NCBI RefSeq assembly: GCF_036320965.1
Contig: NC_092230.1
Location: forward strand, 48,550,094 to 48,614,093
Direction of reading: 5' to 3'
DNA: 64,000 nucleotides
Origin: Panulirus ornatus
Taxonomy: Eukaryota; Arthropoda; Malacostraca; Decapoda; Palinuridae
Below the pieces are notes generated by a model. The model made no database searches and was not told where the DNA came from. It saw only the letters and a program-made list of their open reading frames with translations. The translations under genes were made by a program, and so were the position numbers. How positions within the stretch are numbered: position 1 is the first letter of the stretch; each line of letters opens with the position of its first letter. Below, piece after piece: positions 23,290 to 35,900 of this stretch.

Positions 23290-23390
23290 TGTGTGTGTAT
23301 ATGAGTGGATGGGCCATTCTTCATCCATTTCCTGGAGCTATCTTGCCAATAAGGGAAATGGCAATCAAGTATAATAAAATAAAGAAATGA
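23290..23390 (+). mobile_element. Old tail-B fragment
   Basis: 'gagtggatgggccattcttc' then a degraded hairpin and 'gggaaatggcaatcaagtat'. This is the variant tail shared by older RTE-A copies and SINE-B. Confidence 0.6.
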
Positions 23391-23815
23391 AAATATCATT
23401 CACTATTTGAGTGAAGAATAAAGCCTTAATCACCTAGCAAAATTGTTCACATTACAGACTGAAATATTGGTAAATGAAGCATTATGACAAAATTTTGCTC
23501 ACAAAGAGGGAGAGAGCACTGGGCAGTGTTGCCAGCTTTGAACATTAGTGATGATTACATGTTATGAATAATCCATCTATGAATAAAATATGTCCTGGGA
23601 ATGGGAATCTGGGGAAGTGAAAAACAAGGAAAACTTATCACGGCATGCCTTTGAACATTAGGGAAAACTTAAGGGAGGCAAATATATGTGAAAATCTTGT
23701 GGCAAATTGCCAAACAGACTCAGTAAAATCATAGATGTTGAAGGAGGTTACACTAAATATTAGCTGTGTACCGTATTTTTTGTTTTATTATCCCAATGCT
23801 TTAATGTGAGTGTAA
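23391..23815. other. Unique sequence, nothing recognised
   Basis: No open frame or repeat identified. It ends at an (AAT)n run where the next RTE-A copy starts. Confidence 0.35.
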
Positions 23816-24509
23816 AAATAATAATAATAATAATAATTTTGGGAGCCTTGAAAAATGTGTGGAAGTCGAGAACATTATCTCGGAAAGCAAAAATGGGTAT
23901 GTTTGAGGGAATAGTGGTTCCAACAATGTTGTATGGTTGCGAGGCGTGGGCTATGGATAGAGATGTGCGCAGGAGGATGGATGTGCTGGAAATGAGATGT
24001 TTGAGGACAATGTGTGGTGTGAGGTGGTTTGATCGAGTAAGTAACGTAAGGGTAAGAGAGATGTGTGGAAATAAAAAGAGCGTGGTTGAGAGAGCAGAAG
24101 AGGGTGTTTTGAAATGGTTTGGGCACATGGAGAGAATGAGTGAGGAGAGATTGACCAAGAGGATATATGTGTCGGAGGTGGAGGGAACGAGGAGAAGAGG
24201 GAGACCAAATTGGAGGTGGAAAGATGGAGTGAAAAAGATTTTGTGTGATCGGGGCCTGAACATGCAGGAGGGTGAAAGGAGGGCAAGAAATAGAGTGAAT
24301 TGGAGTCATGTGGTATACAGGGGTTGACGTGCTGTCAGTGGATTGAAGCAAGGCATGTGAAGCGTCTGGGGTAAACCATGGAAAGCTGTGTAGGTATGTA
24401 TATTTGCGTGTGTGGACGTGTGTATGTACATGTGTATGGGGGGGGGTTGGGCCATTTCTTTCGTCTGTTTCCTTGCGCTACCTCGCAAACGCGGGAGACA
24501 GCGACAAAG

Positions 24510-24540
<31 letters not shown>

Positions 24541-24561
24541 TAATAATAATAATAATAATAA
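23816..24561 (+). mobile_element. RTE-A copy starting in (AAT)n
   Basis: An (AAT)7 run leads directly into the [17 protein letters not shown] region. The ORF is then intact to its stop at 24,327, followed by the short 3' UTR, tail hairpin, about 32 A and (AAT)7. The 5' junction inside a microsatellite of the same type as the element's own 3' end is notable. Confidence 0.9.
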
Positions 24562-24677
24562 GGAACAGAGAAGAGGGCCAGGTGAGGATATTCCCTCAAA
24601 GGCCCAGTCCTCTGTTCTTAACGCTACCTCGCTATCGCGGGAAATGGCGAATAGTATGAAAAAAAAAAAAAAAAAAT
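24562..24677 (+). mobile_element. SINE-B, 3' half (first duplicate)
   Basis: Starts inside the mid-element hairpin (GGAACAGAG), keeps both hairpin arms, and ends with tail B ('gggaaatggcgaatagtat') and poly(A), then (AAT)n. Confidence 0.85.
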
Positions 24678-24702
24678 AATAATAATAATAATAATAATAA
24701 TG

Positions 24703-24921
24703 TAGGTTTGCGGCAGGGGTGTGTGATGTCTCCATGGTTGTTTAATTTGTTTATGGATGGGGTTGTTAGGGAGGTGAATGCAAGAGTTTTGGAAAGAGGG
24801 GCAAGTATGAAGTCTGTTGGGGATGAGAGAGCTTGGGAAGTGAGTCAGTTGTTGTTCACTGATGATACAGCGCTGGTGGCTGATTCATGTGAGAAACTAC
24901 AGAAGCTGGTGACTGAGTTTG
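24703..24921 (+). mobile_element. RTE-A mid-ORF fragment
   Basis: Begins directly after (AAT)n at [12 protein letters not shown] and runs to KLVTEFG. The catalytic motif reads LLFTDDTALVA: the Ala of FADD is Thr, shared with its duplicate at 25,740-25,770. Confidence 0.85.
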
Positions 24922-25402
24922 GAGAGATTGACCAAGAGGATATATGTGTCGGAGGTGGAGGGAACGAGGAGAAGAGGGAGACCAAATTGGAGGTGGAAAG
25001 ATGGAGTGGTTTGGGCACATGGAGAGAATGAGTGAGGAGAGATTGACCAAGAGGATATATGTGTCGGAGGTGGAGGGAACGAGGAGAAGAGGGAGACCAA
25101 ATTGGAGGTGGAAAAGATGGAGTGAAAAAGATTTTGTGTGATCAGGGCCTGAACATGCAGGAGGGTGAAAGGAGGGCAAGAAATAGAGTGAATTGGAGTC
25201 ATGTGGAATACAGGGGTTGACGTGCTGTCAGTGGATTGAAGCAAGGCATGTGAAGCGTCTGGGGTAAACCATGGAAAGCTGTGTAGGTATGTATATTTGC
25301 GTGTGTGGACGTGTGTATGTACATGTGTATGGGGGGGGGTTGGGCCATTTCTTTCGTCTGTTTCCTTGCGCTACCTCGCAAACGCGGGAGACAGCGACAA
25401 AG

Positions 25403-25433
<31 letters not shown>

Positions 25434-25454
25434 TAATAATAATAATAATAATAA

Positions 25455-25570
25455 GGAACAGAGAAGAGGGCCAGGTGAGGATATTCCCTCAAAGGCCCAG
25501 TCCTCTGTTCTTAACGCTACCTCGCTATCGCGGGAAATGGCGAATAGTATGAAAAAAAAAAAAAAAAAAT
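25455..25570 (+). mobile_element. SINE-B, 3' half (second duplicate)
   Basis: Duplicate of 24,562-24,677, same internal start point and same flanks, generated with the 893-bp tandem duplication and not by a separate insertion. Confidence 0.85.
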
Positions 25571-25595
25571 AATAATAATAATAATAATAATAATG

Positions 25596-26705
25596 TAGGT
25601 TTGCGGCAGGGGTGTGTGATGTCTCCATGGTTGTTTAATTTGTTTATGGATGGGGTTGTTAGGGAGGTGAATGCAAGAGTTTTGGAAAGAGGGGCAAGTA
25701 TGAAGTCTGTTGGGGATGAGAGAGCTTGGGAAGTGAGTCAGTTGTTGTTCACTGATGATACAGCGCTGGTGGCTGATTCATGTGAGAAACTACAGAAGCT
25801 GGTGACTGAGTTTGGTAAAGTGTGTGAAAGAAGAAAGTTAAGAGTAAATGTGATAAGAGCAAGGTTATTAGTACAGTAGGGTTGAGGGTCAAGTCAACTG
25901 GGAGGCGAGTTTGAATGGAGAAAAACTGGAGGAAGTGAAGTGTTTTAGATATCTGGGAGTGGATCTTGGCAGCGGATGGAACCATGGAAGCGGAAAGTGG
26001 GATCATAGGGTGGGGAAGGGGGCGAAAATTCTGGGAGCCTTGAAGAATGTGTGGAAGTCGAGAACATTATCTCGGAGAGCAAAAATGGGTATGTTTGAAG
26101 GATAGTGGTTCCAACAATGTTGTATGGTTGCGAGGCGTGGACTATGGATAGAGTTGTGCGCAGGAGGATGGATGTGCTGGAAATGAGATGTTTGAGGACA
26201 ATGTGTGGTGTGAGGTGGTTTGATCGAGTAAGTAACGTAAGGGTAAGAGAGATTGTGTGGAAATAAAAAGAGCATGGTTGAGAGAGCAGAGGAGGGTGTT
26301 TTGAAATGGTTTGGTCACATGGAGAGAATGAGTGAGGAAAGATTGACCAAGAGGATATATGTGTCGGAGGTGGAGGGAACGAGGAGAAGAGGGAGACCAA
26401 ATTGGAGGTGGAAAGATGGAGTGAAAAAGATTTTGTGTGATCGGGGCCTGAACATGCAGGAGGGTGAAAGGAGGGCAAGGAATAGAGTGAGTTGGAGCGA
26501 TGTGGTATACCGGGGTTGACGTGCTGTCAGTGGATTGAATCAGGGCATGTGAAGCGTCTGGGGTAAACCATGGAAAGCTGTGTAGGTATGTATATTTGCG
26601 TGTGTGGACGTATGTATATACATGTGTATGGGGGTGGGTTGGGCCATTTCTTTCGTCTATTTCCTTGCGCTACCTCGCAAACGCGGGAGACAGCGACAAA
26701 GCAAA
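25596..26705 (+). mobile_element. RTE-A copy with several one-base frameshifts
   Basis: From [12 protein letters not shown] to the 3' tail. Frame breaks occur near 25,850, 25,965, 26,000, 26,100 and 26,250, mostly single-base gains or losses. The last frame (26,253-26,519) is open to the normal stop. Short 3' UTR. Confidence 0.9.
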
Positions 26706-26713
26706 AAAAAAAA

Positions 26714-26791
<78 letters not shown>
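26703..26791 (+). repeat. Poly(A) plus (AAT)n at an RTE-A 3' end
   Basis: About 13 A followed by about 25 AAT units, the longest AAT array in the window, directly downstream of the tail hairpin. Confidence 0.95.
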
Positions 26792-26793
<2 letters not shown>

Positions 26794-27904
26794 AATGAAC
26801 GATTTCCAGAGAGAGGAAGAAAGTCTAAGGGTGGGTGACATGTATTCAAGGCAGGTGGAGCAAAGGGTGGCTGGTATAGGAGGGAGCTGGGTAAAATACA
26901 GACAAAATCAATGTTTTACAGATAAGCTTCAACACAGGTTGCACACAGAAGGGCATTTAACAGTTCTTAAGGTTGCAGTGGGTGGGTGGGATGGGGTATG
27001 GAGTGGAGGATGGATAGGGAGGTGTCCCCAGCAAGTAGGTGTTGCTACCATATTGAAAAAAAATATTTATTTACACCCGTCATGACACTGCATAAAAGAA
27101 ACAATAAAATACAAGAATAACAAAGATGTTACTTATCAATTTAAGATATTATGAATCAATGTAACCACCCCCCTCACTCTTTCATACCCACTCAGCTGAA
27201 GCTCAGTCACAACAAATTTCTAAGCTGTCTATGATTTTTTTCTTCCCAAAATATCATAACATTTTGCTAGAGTTTTTGGAATCATCTAAAATGAGAGGAG
27301 CACTCCGTAACTGTGGGGTTATAAAAGTTCCAGCAATATGGCATCACAGGTGGCAGTGTCTGCTAGCATATCCACCTCGATTCACCAAAGGAAGTAAGTA
27401 ACTTGACACATATATTGGTGGACCGCCAAATGCATTCATGTCTATAAACTGAATAAAACTTAAAATATGGATTAATGAATTGCTTATTACTAGGAGAAGC
27501 TCTGCAAAGACAAAGAAGACCTGGGGATGTGAGGGGTGGAGGTAGTTGCCAGATACCAAGTATATTTGTCCGAAACATTTTGCAGAATATGACATCACTA
27601 CTTGGGGAACTGTACTTCCGTATTTGTCACTTGATTTCTGTTTGATGCAATTCAGATTCTTCACTTTATTTCCACAGTTGGGAATCATGAATTCCAATAA
27701 CATATTACATTTCACAGTAATAATAAAACAAGTCTTTTCATTTGTGCAGTTGTGAAACCAATAGTATTCACCTATTTGTACAGTTCTCAGAGGGAGTTTT
27801 ACACTTCAACTTTTCATAATGTCCAACAGCTTTTTAAGCTTTTGTTTGACAGCAACATGCACAATTTCATCACTTAGTTTATTCCACTCAACCACTACCT
27901 TTTT
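26792..27904. other. Unassigned, with a possible LINE end
   Basis: No gene recognised. On the minus strand near 27,905-27,800 the frame VEWNKLSDEIVHVAVKQKL resembles the C-terminus of CR1-like LINEs. The rest (including ORF 27,344-27,715) shows no motif. Confidence 0.35.
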
Positions 27905-28890
27905 TTTTAAACTCATTTGCTGTTTCCAGTGTTAGTAAGGTAGTGCCAGGAACAGATAAAGAAAAAGCCTCATTCATTTGCATCCATTCTCTTGCTGTTT
28001 TGAGTAATGCTCTGAAAACATATCCTGCTAGCCACAACCAGGGTCCACTGACCTTTCCATGGTTTTCCCGAACTGCTTCACATGCCCTGGTTCAGTCCAC
28101 TGACAGCATATTGCCCCTTGTATACCACATCATTACAACTCACTCTATCCCATGCTTAATTTTCATCCTCCTGCATGTTCAGCTCCAAGCACTCTAAATC
28201 TTTGACACCCAATCCTTGCCTCTCCTTGTCCCCTCACCCACCTTATGACACTTCCAATTTAATGGTTCCATTACTGCCATATCCACTCCCAGGTGCCAAG
28301 AACACACCATTTCCTCCAAATTTCCTAATAACCTTGCTTTTATTCACATTTACTTCGAACTTCCTCCTCTCGCACACTCTCCCATACAGACAATAACTTC
28401 AGCAGGTTTTCATTCAAATCTACCACTAGTGTTGTCTCAAACTGACTTACTTCCCAGACCCCTTCACCCCCTACAGCACATATACTCTTTTCATGACCCT
28501 TACATTTACCTCTCTTACCACCACATCCATTAACAAATTAAACAGCCATGGTGACATCACACACCCCTACTGCAGACCCACCTTCACTTGGAACCACTCA
28601 CTCTCCTCTCTAGCTACTAACACACATGCCTTATACTCCTGAGAATGACTTCACTGCTTCCAATAACTTTCCTCCCCCCACCATATATCAGTATCATTCT
28701 CCTTAAAGCATCTTTATCAGCCCCTTCATGTGCTTTTTCCAGATCCATAAATGCCACATACAAATCCCTGTTTCTCTAAGTATTTCTTGCACACATTCTT
28801 CAAAGCAAACACCTGATCCACACATCCTTTACCACTCCTGTAACCACATTATTTCTCTCCAAGCTGATGCTCTGTACATGCCTTCACTGA
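27905..28890 (-). mobile_element. RTE-A copy, old
   Basis: Tail B at 27,905-27,960 ('ctgtttccagtgttagtaag'), then 3' UTR, then ORF pieces back to the CGFRSGRG region near 28,850, with a large internal deletion between the C-terminus and the FADD region. No open frame of size. Confidence 0.75.
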
Positions 28891-29394
28891 AACATATCAC
28901 ACAATAAAGGTGCAAACTAAGTCAATGACTTGGCAAATTTAACAATCAGAATACTACTGACCACCTCTCCTGACAACTCTGATGAGGCATGTGCATGTTC
29001 AGTAAGTGGAGCAAGATCTGGTGACATGACATCACAGCTAGCTGAGTGAAGTCTTCATCAATGAGCCAATGGTTAAGGCATTGCTTTTAAGCATTTTTTA
29101 GACTCGGCTCAAAATATTAGAGCTAATTTTTTTGCAAGCTATAAGTACCATGACTGTGATATTACTAATCCTGTGTTCTACCTCATCCCTAGTAATCTGA
29201 CAGCTCTAGAATTAACTATAGTATGGATGGACAAGTGTGGGAGTTTACTTTAAAAAAAAATTCTTAGATTTAGAGGAACAGTAACAGAAGGAGAAAAAAA
29301 AACGTGTGGCGACAGGTGAAAAAAGGGGGATAGGTGTATGCCGAAAATAAGGAAAAGACATCACGTCTTGCCTGGTAATACAGTTTTTAATAAG
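28891..29394. other. Unique sequence, nothing recognised
   Basis: AT-rich with two A-rich runs near 29,250-29,310. No supported feature. Confidence 0.35.
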
Positions 29395-30945
29395 ACCAAA
29401 AGTAAAACCCATGCATTCACCTCCCTCACCATCCCATTTATACACAAATCAAACAGCCATTGTAATATCTCTCATCCCTGCAGAAGACCTACCTTCACCC
29501 AGAACCACTCACCTCTCTACCCACTAGCACGCATGCCTTACATGCCTATCAAATGCTTTCTCCAGACCCATAAATGCCATATACAAATCCTTCTGTCTCT
29601 AGTATTTCTCAACCATATACTTTAAAGCAAACAACTAATCCACACATCCTTTACCACTCCTAAAACCACTTTGTTCCTCCTCAGTCTGATGCTCTATCTA
29701 TACCTTCACCCTCTTAATAATATCTCTCCCACACAACTTACCTACTACACTCAACAAACTTATACCTCTTTAGTTTGAACACTCACCTTGCTTTTATATA
29801 ATGGCATTATACATGCATTCCAACAGGCCTCAGGCACCTCCATGATCCATACATACACTGAAAATCCTAACCAACCAATCGTTAACAATGTCACTCCCTA
29901 TCTTAAGAAATTCAGCTGCAATACTATCCACTCCAGCCACACTGCTATAATTCATCTTACACAATGGTCTTGAAGAGAGGAACGAGTTTGCAGTCTGTTG
30001 GGGAAGAGAGGGGGCCTGGAAAATGAGTCAATTGTTTTTTGCTGATGACACAGCACTAGCGGAAATTCAAGAGAGAATGTACAGAAGTTGGTGTTTCAGT
30101 CAGGGAGTGTATGTGAAAAAAGGGAGGTGAGAGTGAATGTGAATCAAGGCAAGATCATTAAAGCTAGCAGGGCAGAGGGACAGGTTAGATGGGGTGTGTT
30201 TGAATGGAGAGAGTTTGGAGGAAGAGGAAAGATTCAGAGAACTGAGCATGGACATGGCAGCAAATGGAACCATGGAAGCATAAGTGAGGGATAGGGTGGG
30301 TGAGGGGGTAGAGTGCTCTGGGAGCGTTGAGGAGTGTGTGGAAAGAGAAACTGTTATCTGGGAAGGCAAAAATGGGTATGTTTGAAGGTACAGTAATCCC
30401 AGTGTTGTTGTATGGATGTGAGCCATGGGATATAGATGAGAATGTGCAGAGAAGGGTGGATGCTTTACACATTAAATGAATGAGAACAATATGTGGTGTG
30501 AGGTAGTTTGACTGAGTAAGTAATAAAAAGATAAGAGACAGATATGGGAATAAGAAGTGTAGTTGAGAGAGCTGAAGAGGATATGCTGAAATGGTTTGGA
30601 TATGTGGAAAGAATGTGTGAGAAGAGGGTGACAAATAGGATATATATGTCAGAAGTGGAGGGGGACAAGGAGAGGAGAGAGATCAAAATGGAGATACAGA
30701 AGGGTGAAAGGTGTGCATGTGATAGAGCGATGTGGTATACAAGGGACAATGTACTATAAATGGACTGAACCATGGTGTATGTATCAACTGAGGGAAACCA
30801 CAGAGAGGCTTGTAGGGCTTGTTTGTAGATGAGGATAGCTTGTGATTTTAGTCATGTGAGTGAATGAGGCCTTTACTTCATCTGGTCTTAGCGCCACTTT
30901 GCTAATGTGGGAAATGGCATACAAGTATGACAAAAAAAATCTTGA
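29395..30945 (+). mobile_element. RTE-A copy with a 5' inversion
   Basis: 29,395-29,963 is element sequence in minus orientation, from the GVDGIAAEFL-like block (right end) to MVREVNA (left end). 29,967-30,945 is plus orientation and starts at VLKRGTSLQSVG, the codons that directly follow VNA in the intact ORF. The two parts together make one continuous element whose front half is inverted. Tail B ('gggaaatggcatacaagtat') ends the copy. Many stops; an old insertion. Confidence 0.85.
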
Positions 30946-32844
30946 TATGCAGGATGCAAGATGGTTTCATTTATAATTCTAACACTCTTAAGTCAGGATA
31001 TCAGCACTTCCATGGGTAAATTTCTATGATACTTACTCTAATCATAACCTGGAAAGGGAATTAGAATATTGCTGTCAAAAGCACACAAGCATGCACAGAA
31101 AAAAATGTCAGATTATCCAGTCACTGTCTTTCCTACAAGAATGCAAGTACTTAACTGAATATAATTTCAGTTAACATCTACAGTAGATGTAGTAGTAGCC
31201 ACAGGTAATCATGACATGCTTACCCAAATTCTTGTGTTATCTCACTTGATAAACCTACACTTCTTATCTGAGGAAATCAGACTTTGTTTAAAATCTGTGG
31301 GAAACTAGCAACCTTCAGTTGTCCACAAAAGGATTACTATCAGAGCATTTAAGGATTTGCTCCTCTTTTGCTTATGGTTCTTTTCTAAAGCCACATTAAA
31401 AAAACAGAACTGCTGATAGCCTTCCACAATTTTTCAAACTCCAATTTTCCTACAAACATCACTATTTTCCATGTCTATTAATTTCTCTTTTCTCTTCTAC
31501 CTTTCTGTGTCTTTACTGGATTCCTTACTTCTAGATTTTGCCTTTTCACTTACTTACAAAGAAATCCTTATTCTTCAAAGCACTGTACATTCTTGGTGCA
31601 AACAGAGTGCTTACTTGACTGTATGGTATAACCAACTCAAAAGGTGAATATGTACAATAAATATCTTAAGAACTATTGATAAGTCTTTGATACTTAAAGA
31701 TGGGAGTTTAGCAAATCAAATGCTTAAGAGTCAATCTTCATCAACTATCCTACTATGACTCTATGAAAAAACTTACCTGATTTATAAAGTTACAAAAAGA
31801 ATCAAGGGATAACCAAGGGATTATCATCACGAAATATAATTTTCTTACAAACAGTAACAAAGCAAATCCTGTTAGCATGACATGTTGGAAATCCCAGTTC
31901 TGTAAAATGAATTCCCACATATAGTGCATACCTGTAAATGTCTGCACTTGATTCATCCCAAGTAAATAGAAAAACACTTAATGATAACAGAGAGATAAAA
32001 TTCTACATTACAAATTAAAGCTTAACTAAACTGCCAAATCACAAATAATACAGCAACAAAATGAAAAAAATAAACAAACACTTAACCCACCATTTAACCC
32101 TACAGATGTACTTGTAAGTTCCTACCACTGTGACCAAATGGTGAGTCAGAATAACTTATTGCATGAACCAAATAAAAAATCCATAATCTAAAGGTCTAAC
32201 CAGTAGATCAAGGATGAAACTGTTTATAGTAGGGTGACCGGAGACAAAAGTAGTCTACCATTTCAAAGGTAAAGAGAATCACGGATCAGAAGTTTTGGTT
32301 ATCTTAAAGTGCATGTTACTTTCCTTAAAGAGCTATAGGAATGCACAGATACCAATGAAGTGAATTCATCTAAGAGCAGGATTAATAGAAGCTGACCCAA
32401 GAAGGGCGTATATGTTCAAAACACATCACTAAACAATCAGATGAGTCATCAAGTTGCTTTGCACAGCTGAAGCAAATGAGGAAGAATGTGTATGGACTAT
32501 TCCTCACAGTGAGAGATATTATCCAGGATATACACAAAAAAATCTAATATAAACATAACACATTTTCTCCTTTGCAGAAACTGGCCATCCATTTGTTCTT
32601 TATGCTGATTACATGATTCTTACATACCTGGAGCCAACACATGAATGGTATGAATGCCAAGACAGCAAGGCAGACTATATCAGTCTAGGTATCAATATTA
32701 GCAAGAATGATCTGTATGAAAAGTAGAGTTTCTTAAAAATCTTAAAAATTAAGTACTATCTAAATAGATTTTACATAGAAAATAGCTCTAATAGTCTCAA
32801 CACATGCTTTGAGTCTTCAGCAACTTATACAGAAAAATTTTTGA
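30946..32844. other. Region downstream of PIGL; one weak exon candidate
   Basis: Presumably holds the PIGL 3' UTR. I see no convincing poly(A) signal. A minus-strand open stretch (31,977-31,777) ends at a strong donor, CAG|GTAAGT, and encodes a hydrophobic run with MLTGFALLLFV and FVMIIPWLSL. It could be an exon of an unknown membrane protein or chance. Confidence 0.3.
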
Positions 32845-32949
32845 TTAAGGGGTGATTCTGGTGAGTGTGTTGATGAGAACATACCGAGAAAAGTACATGT
32901 ACAATTTCCTAAACCAAACATACTGGCTCTTGTGGGCTCTCATGGCACT
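32845..32949 (-). CDS. PIGL: PIGL terminal coding exon
   Basis: 105 nt after acceptor 'ttttctgtttcag'. Encodes [20 protein letters not shown] and a short tail ending ITP, then TAA at 32,845-32,847. The conserved WFR-LY--FSRY ending of PIG-L is clear. Confidence 0.95.
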   Translation of the reverse strand, partial: SAMRAHKSQYVWFRKLYMYFSRYVLINTLTRITP

Positions 32950-35900
32950 CTGAAACAGAAAAAATATATACACTAGTAACCTTTGATATGAAAAAAAAAA
33001 CTTCTCCCAACAAAATCAGGCTCAGAATCAGTATATTCAAACTGTAAAAGCAAAATTTTAAATTGGTGTTGAAAAACCCTTTAGTCACTCAGCTTTACTG
33101 AAGATATTCAGAATGAATATGAAGTTTCAACTTATAGTTAAAGATACTACTTACATGTTCTTGGAGAAAGTATTCAACGTGAGCAAGAACTGGTCTCTTT
33201 CCTATGTAAATCTTAGGACCAAAAAATGCTAATACACACAAGAAACTTACCTGCAAAATAGAGTGCTGTTTACAGTCTACAGTGAAGGCACATGAAGAGA
33301 GTGCATAGCTCAAGGGGACATCAAGAAGGGAAGAGTATTTTCGGATGATATTTACTGTATCTAAGGAAAATGCTTCACAGGCTGTGGAGAGAAAAATGAA
33401 ACAGATTACCATTCTCTAAAAAAATATATGATGACTGGTGGGAAATGGCATTAATGATACAAAGGGGAACAAGTTAGATTGAATTGTTTTTTATGACTCA
33501 CTATTCACAGCTATCAGAACCAGTCTCAAAATGAAACTAGTTTACATAACAAGTTATATCATAAGCACAATTACAAAATGCTCAAAATAGCTGTATGTAT
33601 CTACATGTTTCAAGTTACTTTTCAGACAGTCTGAAAAGAATGTAGTATGGTAGTAAGAGAGTATAGTAGACATATGCTTAAAAAGTTGCTTTACATAACA
33701 ACCAGTTTAAGAGATGGAGGCCCATGAATGTAAAGCTACCTTTCAGAACTGTACATGTACAATTAAGTACAAACATGTCCCCTTCACAACTAAAATTACT
33801 TGTCTTGTTATTACCATGAAATGTAATAATGTACATTACAGGGATGCACAATTCTCCAACCATGGAAGTACAGGGAAGGATCTGAATAAATAAACAAAAA
33901 TCAAGTAACAAACACAAGCACAGAGGTCCCTTGGGAACTGTAGTGGTTATGTTCCTGGAAGACCCTGTGGTTGGCAAAAGCATAATCAAGGAGGTAACAA
34001 GCATACAGAAAAAAGGAGGAGTTAGGGTGAATGACCACCGAGAGACTTACCTTAAGGCCTGTAATGAATACTTCATGAACACATTTATCATACAAAATTA
34101 TAAAGAAATGATGTACATAATAGCAAAGAAATGCAATAAAGAAATAATGCTGTATAGAATGATGGCATTACATCATCCCTGATGCTGTGTGCTTAGCCCC
34201 TGTACTCCTATAAAGCAGCAAGCTAGTTATGCTACATAAAAGGCTGCCACATGTTTCTTTGTAATTCACACTACTAATTACCTAATGCCAAAATACATAC
34301 TAAGAGACACTGTACTTTCACCACTTGGAAGGCAGTCAAGTAAGTTTACTTTCTGCTCTACCGACATCGCTTTTCTTGCCCTCCTTGGGGTAGCACAATT
34401 CAAAAAACTAGCTTTAGGCATAGAGGCCTTATCTGAGGGCACAAATAAGTTAACAAGTGATGGTTATCAAAAGCCTGAACATACAGGAAGGTGAAAGGCG
34501 TGCAAGAAGTAGAGTGAATTGGAACGATGTGGTATACCGGGGTCGACGTGCGGTCAATGGATTGAACCAGGGAATGTGAAGCGTCCGGGGTAAACCATGG
34601 AAAGTTTTGTGGGGCCTGGAGGTGGAAAGGGTGCTGTGGTTTCAGTGCATTACTCATGACAGCTAGAGACTGAGTGGAATGAATGTGGCCTTTGTTGTCT
34701 TTTTCTAGCATTACCTCGTGCACGCACTTGGGGGGAGGGGGTTACTGTTTCATGTGTGGCAATGGGAATGGTGGAAGGCAGCAAGTATGAATAAGTATAT
34801 ATGTATGTGTGTGTATGTATGTATATGTGTGTATAGGTTGAAATGTATAGGTATGTATATGTGTGTGTGTGGGCGTTTATGTATATGCATATGTATGTGG
34901 GTGGGTTGGGCCATTCTTTCATCTATTTCCTTGCACTACCTGGATAACGTGGGAGACAGCGAATAAGTATAATAGAATAGAAGAAAAGATGGGTCTTCCT
35001 TCATCTTTTTTGTGGTGCTGCCTCACTAAAGTAGAAAATGGCAATCAGTATAGTAACAATAATAATAATAATACTTCAAGAACACATAATCAAAACCACT
35101 GATGATAACATCATGGTAAACAGAGGACTTCTATACATCAAAAATATAAAAATCAATTGAAAATACAGATACTCACTTTCTGGTAGGTACTCTTCATCTA
35201 CTAAGTGCTGAATAGCTGAAAACAATGCTGAGTGATTTATGTGGCCGCTGACACCTCCCATGTCGAAGGTCACAACCTGAGAGAAATCAATACTGCTGGT
35301 GAAAGATGGAAAAGGATGAGGAGAGAAACGAGAAAAAAAGAATTACTCTAAGCTACCCTGCAGATGCAATGGGGAAGGGAAGGGAACAGTTTGTCTTGAT
35401 GTTGCCATATTTGCCAATTCCTAATTATAAATATACAGTGTCCAAGTAAATATTACAGATGATGTTACTAATAAAGTATATCTATAAACTATTTTGTTTT
35501 CCAGGTTCCATGGTAGATGATGTTGCTGACACTGTGAATGAGGTTTGTGATGACACTAACTAAAATACACTTGTTACTTGTCACGTACATACTAACAAAG
35601 TACTTGAGGAGAGACTGGAAGAGCTGTAGGAGAAATATTGCCCACTTCAACGTTTTTGAGATAAAGCTAATAATTCTATGATTTCAGGAATTTTTCTCAG
35701 GATTGGCACCAGAAATACCTTCTTTAATAAGGCATTCAGTCTAAATAACAGACCAGTGAACCTCAGTGTTCAGGAAGGAGTTCATAAACTTGTGGCAGCA
35801 TTTCTACACACAGTCTGGGATGTTTATGATGGAAGGTCTACACCTGAATGATAGCTGTACTCTTTGGTAGGCTCTTAGTAGCCTACACATGTTTTGTTCA

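Larger units (their letters stand above)
24114..25813 (+). repeat. Recent tandem duplication, period about 893 bp
   Basis: 24,114-24,921 and 25,006-25,813 are almost identical. Each holds an RTE-A 3' end, A/AAT tract, SINE-B half, A/AAT tract and RTE-A mid-ORF. One visible difference is ggtataca against ggaataca (about 24,308 and 25,201). Between them lies an 85-bp extra copy of the sequence at 24,146-24,231. Confidence 0.85.

Noticed and set aside
29055..29110. tRNA-like A-box ('atggttaaggcattgc')
   Set aside because: No convincing B-box or cloverleaf follows. Not enough for a tRNA or a tRNA-derived SINE.
33920..34180. Possible DNA-transposon end or exon ('ggtcccttgggaactgtagt', frame with [11 protein letters not shown])
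   Set aside because: The start resembles some MITE ends, but no inverted partner was found nearby. The frame is in a PIGL intron on the opposite strand without an identifiable family.
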